DNA of 43,072 nucleotides from positions 1-43,072 of the forward strand of contig CAZRXG010000038.1 in assembly GCA_964603985.1 (NCBI GenBank), given 5' to 3'. Shown here one piece after another: positions 14,988 through 22,188 of the stretch (positions are counted from its first letter, which is position 1; every line of letters begins with the position of its first letter). Source of the DNA: CAZRXG01 sp964603985. Its GTDB lineage: Bacteria > Chloroflexota > Anaerolineae > Aggregatilineales > UBA3940. Position numbers and translations under genes: made by a program. Below the pieces are notes generated by a model. The model was not told where the DNA came from. It saw only the letters and a list, made by a program, of their open reading frames with translations, and ran no database searches.

Positions 14988-16184
14988 ATGCCCACATCGA
15001 GTAAAAACCCGACGGTCCTTGACCTGCCCACACGCCCGCCCGAAGCGTGCAAAATACTGGTAGTGGACGACGACGAGCGCATCGTAGATGTCTTCTCCAC
15101 CATCCTGGCGCAAGACGGCTACCGCATCCTCTCCGCCCCGGATGGCACCAGCGCGCTGGAGATCGTGCGGCAAGAGCATCCTGACGTGGTCCTGATGGAC
15201 GTCATTCTGCCCGACCTGAGCGGCATTGAAATCTGCCGCCGGATCAGGACCACGCCGGAGATGGGCTTTCTGCCGATCATCCTGGTGACGGGGATGACCG
15301 CCCGCAGCCAGCAGGTGGAGGGCCTGGATGCCGGGGCCGATGACTTTATCAAAAAGCCGGTCAACCCGCTCGAATTGACGGCGCGCGTGCGCTCACTGCT
15401 GCGCACCAAACAGCTTTACGACGAGGTCGAAGCCCACCGCCGTGAGCTGGAGCAGCGCGTCGCCGAGCGCACGCAGGAGCTACAATCGGCCTATGAGCGG
15501 CTAAAGGAACTCGACCAGGTCAAGGGTAACATCCTGGCCATCGTCTCACACGAATTGGGCACCCCTCTCCTCCAGGTCAAGAGCGCGCTTAAGCTCATCC
15601 CACAGGACGGGATCAACGAGCAGCGAAAAGATGAACTGCTCCGGCGGGCCGACGAAGCGTTTGCCCAGTTGGAATACCGCATCGATGACATCGAGAAGTT
15701 CAGTGACCCATCCGACCTGAAGCTCGCGCCCACGTCGGTGACCGACCTGGTCACGGGAGCGGTTGAGCAGGTGCGCGACCTGCGGAGCCGGGAGAGCACC
15801 CCGGTCGAGATTGACCTCCCTAAAGGGCTTCCACCCGTCATGGTTGACCCGCACGTCATGGTGCGCGCGCTGGCCCACCTCATCGACAATGGTGTCAAAT
15901 TCGGAGGGGGTAAGCGGGTACACGTCAGCGCCGCGCGGCGGGAAGATGGAGTGCGGGTCGTCGTGCGCGACGAGGGGCCGGGTTTGTCCGACCAGGTCAG
16001 GGAGCACCTGTTCACGCCCTTGCAGCCAGGTGACATCAGCTCAACCCGCCAGCAGGGTGGGCTGGGGATCGGCCTGGCGCTGGTCAAAGTGATCCTCGAC
16101 GCCCACGAGGTCGAGCTTGACATTCAGAGCGCGGTCGGCAAAGGCACGACCGTTTCACTCCTCTTACCCTTCGCCAACCTGTAG
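14988..16184 (+). CDS. Hybrid receiver - histidine kinase (REC-HisKA-HATPase)
   Basis: The 398-residue cytoplasmic protein has no membrane segment. Receiver at about 22-140: VVDDDE, phosphoacceptor Asp71 in VVLMDVILP, Thr in ILVTGM, Lys in FIKKP (122-124). A coiled-coil linker with RVAERTQELQSAYERLKELD (about 157-176) leads into the HisKA domain, with His188 in IVSHELGTPL. The HATPase domain has an N box (LAHLIDNGVKFG), G1 (VRDEGPGLS) and G2 (GGLGIGLALVK). It senses through an N-terminal receiver, so another kinase or a phosphorelay would feed it. GAGGAGA lies nine bases before ATG. No cognate output regulator is adjacent; the single-domain regulators at 9.7-11 kb are possible partners by inference only. 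Confidence 0.95.
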   Translation: MPTSSKNPTVLDLPTRPPEACKILVVDDDERIVDVFSTILAQDGYRILSAPDGTSALEIVRQEHPDVVLMDVILPDLSGIEICRRIRTTPEMGFLPIILVTGMTARSQQVEGLDAGADDFIKKPVNPLELTARVRSLLRTKQLYDEVEAHRRELEQRVAERTQELQSAYERLKELDQVKGNILAIVSHELGTPLLQVKSALKLIPQDGINEQRKDELLRRADEAFAQLEYRIDDIEKFSDPSDLKLAPTSVTDLVTGAVEQVRDLRSRESTPVEIDLPKGLPPVMVDPHVMVRALAHLIDNGVKFGGGKRVHVSAARREDGVRVVVRDEGPGLSDQVREHLFTPLQPGDISSTRQQGGLGIGLALVKVILDAHEVELDIQSAVGKGTTVSLLLPFANL

Positions 16185-16215
16185 TCCCATCCCCTTTGTC
16201 CGGAGGCACCAAACC

Positions 16216-17373
16216 CTGAGATACCAAGACCGCACCGAGTCCAGTCCGCTTCACCGGGCACTGATAATCCCCCTTGCACTGGAACGCCTGCCTCGCTGGC
16301 CGGTGGCCGTCGCGTTGATCGCCATTGCGGGCATTACCGCCGCCGCGTGGAGGGGACGCTACAGCCTGACGATAGCCCTGCTCCACCTGGCGCTGGCTGC
16401 GTTGGACTGGTTGAGCCTGGAGATGCTCCCCCGGCTTAAGCGATCCTTCGGGCCGATCTACCCTCCCCTGATCGCGCTGACGCTGCTGCGCGCCGTCGTG
16501 ACGATCCTGATCGGGTTGGCCGGAAGCCGGAGCATGGGGGCGATGGTGGTCGCGGTCGTCGTCCAGGCTGGGATGCTGGCCGTCACGCTTTACGGGTTGT
16601 GGATCGAGCCTTTCCGCATTGGTGTGACGGAGGAAAGGCTGCAAACCCCGAAGCTCGACCCGGCCCTGCCGCCCGTGCGCGTCCTTCACCTGGGCGACCT
16701 GCATGCCGAGAGAATGACACCGCGTGAGGAACGGCTCCAGGCGCTCGTCGAGGAGCTGGCCCCGGACGTGATCGTGTTCAGCGGTGACTTCGTCAACCTG
16801 TCCTACGCGAATGACCCCGAAACCGGCCAGACGATCCGGGAGATCGTCAGCCGGTGGGAAGCACCCTACGGTGTCTTCGTCGTGTCGGGCAGCCCGCTCG
16901 TCGAGTCACAGGAGCACGTCGCACAGTTCGTCGATGGGACAGGCGTGCGCTGGCTGCGCGATGAGGTGGCCGAGATAGACGTGCGGGGGCAGCGGTTGTC
17001 GCTGCTGGGCGTGACCTGCGCCCACAACATAGAGGACGACACGGCCCGCACCCGGAAGCTGGTCGAGCAGACCCCCGATTCCCGGTTCCGGCTGCTGCTG
17101 CTCCACACGCCGGACATCGTGCCGCAAGCCAGTGAGATGGGGATTGACCTGTACCTGAGCGGACACACGCATGGCGGGCAGTGGCGGCTGCCGCTCTACG
17201 GGGCACTGATCACCAGTTCAGCGTATGGCAAGCAGTTTGAGATGGGGCGTTACACCGTCGGCGGCACGACGCTCTACGTGACACGGGGCATCGGCATGGA
17301 GGGAGCCAGCGCACCAAGAGCGCGGCTGCTGTGCCCGCCGGAGATCATCCTGTGGACGTTGAGCGGGGAATAG
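16216..17373 (+). CDS. Membrane-anchored metallophosphoesterase (YkuE-like) with altered GNH motif
   Basis: About four hydrophobic segments in the first 140 residues precede a calcineurin-like phosphoesterase domain. Metal-binding motifs seen are HLGDLHAE (D-x-H), FSGDFVN (GD), LLLLHTPD and SGHTHGGQ. The usual GN-H-(D/E) motif is replaced by VVSGSPLVES, so the Asn metal ligand and the catalytic His are missing. YkuE-like proteins are linked to phospholipid or nucleotide-lipid hydrolysis at the membrane; activity here is doubtful. The start is uncertain. No ATG, GTG or TTG lies in frame between the kinase stop (16184) and a GTG at 16303. CTG at 16216 has GGAGG nine bases upstream and is chosen; an ATG at 16117 inside the kinase gene is less likely. 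Confidence 0.85.
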   Translation: MRYQDRTESSPLHRALIIPLALERLPRWPVAVALIAIAGITAAAWRGRYSLTIALLHLALAALDWLSLEMLPRLKRSFGPIYPPLIALTLLRAVVTILIGLAGSRSMGAMVVAVVVQAGMLAVTLYGLWIEPFRIGVTEERLQTPKLDPALPPVRVLHLGDLHAERMTPREERLQALVEELAPDVIVFSGDFVNLSYANDPETGQTIREIVSRWEAPYGVFVVSGSPLVESQEHVAQFVDGTGVRWLRDEVAEIDVRGQRLSLLGVTCAHNIEDDTARTRKLVEQTPDSRFRLLLLHTPDIVPQASEMGIDLYLSGHTHGGQWRLPLYGALITSSAYGKQFEMGRYTVGGTTLYVTRGIGMEGASAPRARLLCPPEIILWTLSGE

Positions 17374-18620
17374 GCAAGAACCCGCGACACGGCGGACGGC
17401 GCAACATGGCCGTCCTGTTAAGCACCACGCTGCTGATGGTCGGGACGCGCTTCCTGTGGTACCGGCTCGTGCCCCTCCATCTGCGCGCCCTGGGCGCGAG
17501 CGACGCACAGGTCGGCATGGTGTTCACAGTTGGGCTGCTGTTAGGGCCGACGCAGCTTTTGGGAGGGTTCGTCAGCGACCGGTGGGGGAGACGCTACGCC
17601 ATCGCCCTCCCTACCCTGATACTCGTCCCCGTCCTGGCGGTCGGTGCGTGGGCGCAGCACTGGTTCGCGTTTGCGATCATCGTGTGGCTGATCTCCATCT
17701 TCGGGGGAATACAGCAACCCGGCTTCCAGGCGCTGCTGGCCGAGAGTGCGACCGACCGGGAGCGCGGGCGGGCTTTCGGAGGCTTCACCACCATCGGGGC
17801 CGTGGCCACCATGCTCGGCCCGATGGCAGGCGCGGCGCTCCTGCCGACCCTGGGCATCGGCGGCCTGATCGGGATCAACGTGGTCGGAGCGCTGATCTCC
17901 GGCTCGGCCCGGCTGCTGCTGCTGAAGGAAGGACAGTTCGCCGCCGCGACCCAGGCCGACCGGATCAGCATTGGGGACATCCTGCGTAACCGCCTGTTCA
18001 GACGCCTGATCCTGGTGAACAGCCTGTACCTGCTCCTGCTGCAAGGGCTTACGCGCGACGGGCCGTTTATCGCGCTCCACGCGGCTGATGTCCTGGGCCT
18101 GGATGAACAGACCATCAACCTGCTGTTCGCCGTCGGAGGGGTCGGGGGGATCGCGGCGGCCCTGGCAGGTGGCCCGCTGACCGACAGAGCCGGAGGGCGA
18201 CGCACCAGTGCCGTCGCGCTGAGCCTGCACGTGGCGCTGCTCGTCGCCTGGAGCCTCTCCGGCGCGGGGAGCGGGGTGGGTTATCCGCTGTTCGGGATGA
18301 GCTGGATGGCTTTACAGATCGGCGTCGTGGGGTACCTGACGTGGTTCAGCGCCTTTGCGCCGTCGGCCATCCGGGGGCGCGTCCTGGGGCTGGTTGGCGC
18401 CATCGCCTCCCTCATCAGCGCCGCCGGGCCGCAACTGGGCACGTGGCTGCGCTCGGCCAGCGTCTCGACGCTCACAAACGTCCCCGCCGGGAGCGCCCCC
18501 TGGTTGGAGCGCCTGGCGTCCGGTGCGCCCTTCGTATTGGCGCTGGTGACCGCGCTGGTATTGGCCGGGTTGGTGCTGGGGATGCCGGGGCGGCAGAAAG
18601 CAGTTGATCCGGGCCTGTAG
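17352..18620 (+). CDS. Major facilitator superfamily transporter
   Basis: About twelve hydrophobic segments form two halves joined by a cytoplasmic loop (about residues 190-220). The MFS loop 2-3 motif is present as GGFVSDRWGRRYAIA, and again in the second half as GGPLTDRAGGRRTSA. The substrate cannot be named; small-molecule efflux is the commonest role for such single-gene transporters. Two starts are possible: GTG at 17352, overlapping the phosphoesterase end by 22 bases with GGAG eight bases upstream, and ATG at 17406. The longer form adds a basic segment (RHGGRRN) before helix 1, as expected for a cytoplasmic N-terminus, and is preferred. It is co-transcribed with the phosphoesterase and convergent with the HAD-DinB gene. 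Confidence 0.88.
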   Translation: MDVERGIGKNPRHGGRRNMAVLLSTTLLMVGTRFLWYRLVPLHLRALGASDAQVGMVFTVGLLLGPTQLLGGFVSDRWGRRYAIALPTLILVPVLAVGAWAQHWFAFAIIVWLISIFGGIQQPGFQALLAESATDRERGRAFGGFTTIGAVATMLGPMAGAALLPTLGIGGLIGINVVGALISGSARLLLLKEGQFAAATQADRISIGDILRNRLFRRLILVNSLYLLLLQGLTRDGPFIALHAADVLGLDEQTINLLFAVGGVGGIAAALAGGPLTDRAGGRRTSAVALSLHVALLVAWSLSGAGSGVGYPLFGMSWMALQIGVVGYLTWFSAFAPSAIRGRVLGLVGAIASLISAAGPQLGTWLRSASVSTLTNVPAGSAPWLERLASGAPFVLALVTALVLAGLVLGMPGRQKAVDPGL

Positions 18621-18631
18621 ACTCCGCCGTG

Positions 18632-19861
18632 TCAGGCGTCCTCCTCCGAGTCACAGACGGTCAGCGCATAAGCGATCGCGTCGCGCATCTGCCGCAGGTG
18701 GGTGCGGTCGTGCTCGGTGGTGAAACGAACCATCTCCTCGAAGCACGTCGGGCCCATGATCGAGTAGCGGGCCGGACGCTTCCAGACATCGTCCGGCAGG
18801 CTTTTCAGCCAGTCCACAGTCTGAGAGCGGTGGTGGATAAACTGCGCCAGGGCGTCCTCGACGGAGACCGCTGCGTACTCGTGGGCGTGCGCCCAGGGGT
18901 CGTAGTTGGCCGACAGGAAGGGGTTATCTTCCTTCACAATGCGCTCCAGACGCATGCGATCCTCCTCGGCTTCGTGATCGCACAGGTGGCAGATAATGTC
19001 GCGGACCGACCACTCGCGCTCACCCGGACAGCACTCCAGGATTTCGCACGAGTATGAACGCCGCAGGTGATCGATGGCCGCCGGGAAGGCCGCCAGGCGA
19101 TGCACCAGCGTCTCAGGGGTGATCGGGCGGGGCTGGAGCGTCTCCAGCCAGCCGGACTGCACCTTCTGGGAGAACTCCGCGAAGCTGCCGTGTCCGTCCA
19201 CCGCCAGCGCGGCGTCAGGCAGCGGGGAGCCGTCCTCGGTGATCCAGAAGGTGTTCAGCCCGGCAACCCCCGCACCCACGATGTCGTCATCCCAGTTATC
19301 GCCGACCATGATCGCCTCACCGGCATCGACATCCATGCGCAGCAGGATCTCCTCGAAGTACTCTGGCTGGGGCTTGCCGAAGTGCATAGTCTCAATCGAC
19401 GTGATCAACGCAAAGGGGTATCCGTCCGGGTCAACGCCTCCCCAGCGCATGCGCATCGCGATAGAGATTTCAGGAAGGCCGGGGTTCGTGGCGACGACGG
19501 ACCGGTAATCGTGCTCAGTCAGCCAGTTGAGCAGCGCCGGGGCAGAGGGGCGCGCCTTAACCAACGGCTCAAGCTCCGGGTATCGCTCGACGTAGAAGGC
19601 GCGGAAAAGCGGCTCCAGCTCGGCTCTGGGCCTGCCGACCCTGTCAGAGAAACAGTCGAAGAAGCGATCATAGAGCGGGCGGGTTGGATCGTAGGTGTAT
19701 AAAGCCTGCGTATAGGCTTCCATGACGTGCCCGATAAAAGTGTCAGCCGGGACGATACCTGAGCCGTACTGACCCAGCATCTCCAGATAGGTGGGGAAAA
19801 AGACCGTGAAGTTGCTCAAAATGAGCGTATCGTCGAGATCAAGCAGGATGGCTTTGATCAC
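18632..19861 (-). CDS. HAD-family hydrolase fused to a DinB-like domain
   Basis: The N-terminal half (about 1-225) is a HAD phosphatase: motif I LLDLDDTLI (Asp8, Asp10), motif II VATNPG, Lys163 in GKPQPEYF, and motif IV MVGDNWDDDIVGA, with a helical cap between. It should hydrolyse phosphoesters on a small metabolite. The C-terminal half (about 250-405) is a DinB-type four-helix bundle with a metal triad, His292 in DIICHLCDHE and His384/His388 in EHDRTHLRQM. DinB-like proteins often act as thiol transferases or detoxifying hydrolases. The fusion is unusual. GTG at 19861 overlaps the upstream gene's TGA by four bases and has GGGGG upstream, so longer forms are rejected. Its role may be damage or metabolite clean-up, by inference. 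Confidence 0.92.
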   Translation of the reverse strand: MIKAILLDLDDTLILSNFTVFFPTYLEMLGQYGSGIVPADTFIGHVMEAYTQALYTYDPTRPLYDRFFDCFSDRVGRPRAELEPLFRAFYVERYPELEPLVKARPSAPALLNWLTEHDYRSVVATNPGLPEISIAMRMRWGGVDPDGYPFALITSIETMHFGKPQPEYFEEILLRMDVDAGEAIMVGDNWDDDIVGAGVAGLNTFWITEDGSPLPDAALAVDGHGSFAEFSQKVQSGWLETLQPRPITPETLVHRLAAFPAAIDHLRRSYSCEILECCPGEREWSVRDIICHLCDHEAEEDRMRLERIVKEDNPFLSANYDPWAHAHEYAAVSVEDALAQFIHHRSQTVDWLKSLPDDVWKRPARYSIMGPTCFEEMVRFTTEHDRTHLRQMRDAIAYALTVCDSEEDA

Positions 19862-20205
19862 GAATCCCCCTGTTGAAGAAAGGTGCTCAGGTCGGGGCGC
19901 TCGGCTGCGCACTGCTCACAGCCAACATACGGATCGGGTATCTCGACATTGTGCTTGCTGCACCGGGCAGTCACCTCGACGTGCCGCCCGATGCCCAGGA
20001 AACCGGGGCGAATCGTGGCCTCCAGTTGCAGGTGTTCGCTGGCGTTGGCCCACAGGATGTCGGGCACGGGACAGTTTTTGCAGTCGTTGGGACGCCACGC
20101 CTCAGAGTGGGGGTTGCGTTGCAGCAACCGGCATTCCTGTTTGTTCCGCCCCCGGTGGAAGTCCTCATAGTAGTAATGACATTCTTTTCCGGCAGGTGTT
20201 CTCAT
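19858..20205 (-). CDS. Small cysteine-rich protein, putative metal or Fe-S binding
   Basis: The 115-residue soluble protein has seven cysteines (9, 25, 42, 45, 82, 96, 99), including two CxxC pairs in DCKNCPVP and VGCEQC, and histidines close by. The spacing suggests a zinc ribbon or a small iron-sulfur site. It has no signal and no membrane segment. An aromatic cluster HYYYEDFHRG follows the first Cys. The ATG at 20205 follows GGCGAG. Its stop overlaps the GTG of the HAD-DinB gene by four bases, so the two are made together. I do not recognise a family; its partner suggests metal or redox work alongside the hydrolase. Confidence 0.8.
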   Translation of the reverse strand: MRTPAGKECHYYYEDFHRGRNKQECRLLQRNPHSEAWRPNDCKNCPVPDILWANASEHLQLEATIRPGFLGIGRHVEVTARCSKHNVEIPDPYVGCEQCAAERPDLSTFLQQGDS

Positions 20206-20221
20206 CTCGCCGATCCTCGAT

Positions 20222-20360
20222 TCCCTAACCACTCCCGGCGCTGAAACTTGCTGATGGGTTTCAGCCCGCAGATTACGCGGATTACACAGATTTACTGCCC
20301 TTTTCACCCGGTGCTGTGTGGCCGGAAGGGCGCAGGAGCGGCGCAGAAGCGCTCAACTGC
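20222..20360 (-). other. Leader of the Cys-rich/HAD-DinB operon: shared motif, hairpin and short repeats
   Basis: The region holds TCCCTAACCACT (20222-20233), identical to 13938-13949 in the dinG leader element; an 8-base stem GCTGAAAC/GTTTCAGC (20240-20265); a GATTAC repeat (GCAGATTACGCGGATTACACAGA, about 20268-20290); and GCGC units spaced 8 and 11 bases at about 20325-20353. No good -10 box was found. It covers the gap up to the EF-P terminator. Confidence 0.4.
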
Positions 20361-20379
20361 TTAACTCCTGAATCTGCTC

Positions 20380-20408
20380 AAAACAAAGCCCCTGGGAACG
20401 CCAGGGGC
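20380..20408 (-). terminator. Intrinsic terminator of the efp gene
   Basis: Stem GCCCCTGG/CCAGGGGC (20388-20408) with a five-base loop, followed on the minus strand by TTTGTTTTG. It lies about 90 bases after the efp stop. Confidence 0.8.
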
Positions 20409-20496
20409 AAACCGTCGAAGCTCCGGGCGCGGAACACTCGCGCGACCGTCTGTGGGTGACATCGCTGCTCCGGCTCCCACACCGTAAGGATGGGGC

Positions 20497-21051
20497 TTAA
20501 ACCCGCGTGATATACTCGCCCGTGCGGGTATCTACGCGGATCACGTCGCCCACCTCGACAAAGAGCGGGACGGTCACCTTCAGGCCGGTCACGGTCGTCA
20601 CCTGCTTGGTGGCACCGGTCGCCGTATCACCGGCAACGGCCATCTCGGCCTCGGTCACTTCCTGCTCGACCGTCGTGGGAAGCTCGTAGTCGATGATCTC
20701 GCCTTCGTAAGAAGAAAGCTTGAGCTGAAGGCTTTCGGTCAGGTAGAGAATATCGTCGCCGAAGATGTCCTGGCGGATCTGAGGCTGCTCGTAGCTCTCA
20801 ATATCCATGAAGTGCAGAAACTCGCCATCCGCATAGAGATACTCGACGACAGCCGTCTCAAGGCGGATGTCCTGCACGCGATCGCCAGAATTGAACGTCA
20901 TTTCGCGAGTCGTGCCGGTGCGTAGATTACGCACCTGAACCCTGATGGTGGCCTTGCCACGACCGGGCTTGTGGTGCGAGTACTCCAGGACGCGATACAA
21001 CTCACCGTCGAGCGTGAAGGTTACACTACGACGTAACTCGTTAACATCGAT
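20497..21051 (-). CDS. efp: Translation elongation factor P
   Basis: EF-P enters the ribosomal E site and rescues stalling at polyproline. The 184 residues show the KOW-like N domain (VNELRRSVTFTLDGELYRVLEYSHHKPGRGKATIRVQVRNLRTG region), DGEFLHFMD, and the C-terminal OB domain ending VGDVIRVDTRTGEYITRV. The tip that is modified reads HHKPGRGKA. By alignment with E. coli EF-P (PGKGQ, Lys34) the tip residue is Arg32, not Lys. In proteobacteria such an Arg is rhamnosylated by EarP, but no EarP gene lies nearby. The second Lys in GRGK is two positions later. ATG at 21051 follows GGAG, and upstream in-frame codons are rejected because they leave the family N-terminus. Confidence 0.97.
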   Translation of the reverse strand: MDVNELRRSVTFTLDGELYRVLEYSHHKPGRGKATIRVQVRNLRTGTTREMTFNSGDRVQDIRLETAVVEYLYADGEFLHFMDIESYEQPQIRQDIFGDDILYLTESLQLKLSSYEGEIIDYELPTTVEQEVTEAEMAVAGDTATGATKQVTTVTGLKVTVPLFVEVGDVIRVDTRTGEYITRV

Positions 21052-21097
21052 CATGCTGATGGTGCTCCATGTTACTTGGGTTGAGATGCGTGGGGCG

Positions 21098-21127
21098 ATT
21101 ATAGCGTGGTCAAGTAAAGGGAAGCAA
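21098..21127 (-). promoter_or_regulatory. efp promoter
   Basis: Minus strand: TTGCTT, an 18-base spacer, a perfect TATAAT (21103-21098). The leader is about 40 bases. Together with the plus-strand promoter at 21255-21284 this accounts for the 401-base gap 21052-21452; bases 21128-21254 show nothing I can support. Confidence 0.6.
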
Positions 21128-21254
21128 GATGAGCACCGCCAGGCCCGCTCCGCAGGCATCGAGTCAGGAAGAGAACCGCGACAGATGGAGCCTGCGGATC
21201 GCGTGACGGCAGGTTAACGGCAACCCACGTGCGTATCGACGGGTAACACACAAC

Positions 21255-21284
21255 TTGAAACCCGGCTTACACCTGCGCTACAAT
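21255..21284 (+). promoter_or_regulatory. Promoter of the FHA-domain gene
   Basis: TTGAAA, an 18-base spacer, TACAAT. The predicted start near 21291 leaves an AT-rich leader of about 160 bases (for example GTAAAAATATGGTATGAAAA at 21334-21353) before the GTG start. No clear fold was found in it. Confidence 0.55.
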
Positions 21285-21452
21285 GAACACAACCGGGGAG
21301 AAGTGGGGTTAGTTGCCACTTTGGTCGTTTGGGTGTAAAAATATGGTATGAAAATGGTTTGCGCTAACAGAGTCACGAGGTTATACAAAGCACATGCTCC
21401 GACCGCGAGCTTGAAAACCATGCACCCCAAGATGTCATGAGAGGGCACCCCT

Positions 21453-22004
21453 GTGGTCACGAAGCCACTTAATCAACCACGAGAACCACTGGACGAAGAA
21501 CCAGACGTTGGGGTATTCCCTGCGCCCCCTCCGCTCGAGGAAACCGAACCGGCTCCCCCTCCGCCAGAGGTTACCCCTGAGCGCGCGGGGCCGGCGTGGC
21601 GCATCCTGCTCCACATGTCAGGCGCGCAAACCAGCACCATCGGGCTTGATATATGGCGAGTGACCGTCTTAGGGCGCGCCGACCCGATGAGCGCCTTCCG
21701 GCCAGACATTGACTTTGCTCCGCACGGGGCGATAAGACACGGCGTTTCGCGCCGTCACGCCCTGATCCGCCCAGGGGATCGGACGCTTTACCTGATCGAT
21801 CAGAACAGCACCAATGGAACCTGGGTCAACGGGCAGCGGCTGCTCGCCGGGCGGGACTTCCCGCTGACGGATGGCGACGTGCTCGAATTAGGGGCGCTGC
21901 GCATGACGCTGCGCATCGTCCAGTCCCCGGACGAAGGCACAGGCCCCCAGCCGCCAGACGAGTCTTCACCTCACAAACGGCGGCGATTCGGGTGGCCTCG
22001 CTGA
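21453..22004 (+). CDS. FHA-domain protein with proline-rich N-terminus
   Basis: A forkhead-associated domain, which binds phosphothreonine peptides, spans about residues 65-155. The binding residues are in LGRAD (about 73-77), GVSRRHALI (about 95-103) and NSTNGTWVNG (about 117-126). The first 45 residues are rich in Pro and Glu (PAPPPLEETEPAPPPPEV) and likely disordered. The C-terminal tail ends in the basic HKRRRFGWPR. There is no membrane segment and no enzyme domain, so it is an adaptor for Ser/Thr-kinase signalling; no such kinase lies in the window. The start is GTG with GAGAGGG upstream. It is a single gene with its own promoter and terminator. Confidence 0.9.
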   Translation: MVTKPLNQPREPLDEEPDVGVFPAPPPLEETEPAPPPPEVTPERAGPAWRILLHMSGAQTSTIGLDIWRVTVLGRADPMSAFRPDIDFAPHGAIRHGVSRRHALIRPGDRTLYLIDQNSTNGTWVNGQRLLAGRDFPLTDGDVLELGALRMTLRIVQSPDEGTGPQPPDESSPHKRRRFGWPR

Positions 22005-22037
22005 GCGAGTCAGGCACATAGACACCCGGCACAACCG

Positions 22038-22072
22038 GCCCCGGCTGACACCCAGCACGGGGCATTCTTTTT
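22038..22072 (+). terminator. Terminator of the FHA-domain gene
   Basis: Stem GCCCC/GGGGC with an inner GCTG/CAGC pairing, followed by ATTCTTTTT. It lies 34 bases after the stop. Confidence 0.7.
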
Positions 22073-22076
22073 GGGG

Positions 22077-22115
22077 GCAAAAAGAGGAGCGAGCAGACCA
22101 TCACTGATCTGCTCG
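22077..22115 (-). terminator. Terminator of the double-receiver gene
   Basis: Perfect 8-base stem CGAGCAGA/TCTGCTCG with a 10-base loop, followed on the minus strand by CTCCTCTTTTT. A second long-loop stem, ACCGAAGC/GCTTCGGT (22125-22168), lies between it and the gene. Confidence 0.75.
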
Positions 22116-22188
22116 CCGGGGTAGACCGAAGCAAAAGGCTAAGGGGGTAAGTGAGGGAGAGCTTCGGTTTACGAAAACTGGCCTTCGT

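Noticed and set aside
15491..16123. Antisense frames opposite the hybrid kinase
   Set aside because: Serine/arginine-rich translations typical of the reverse of GC-rich coding DNA.
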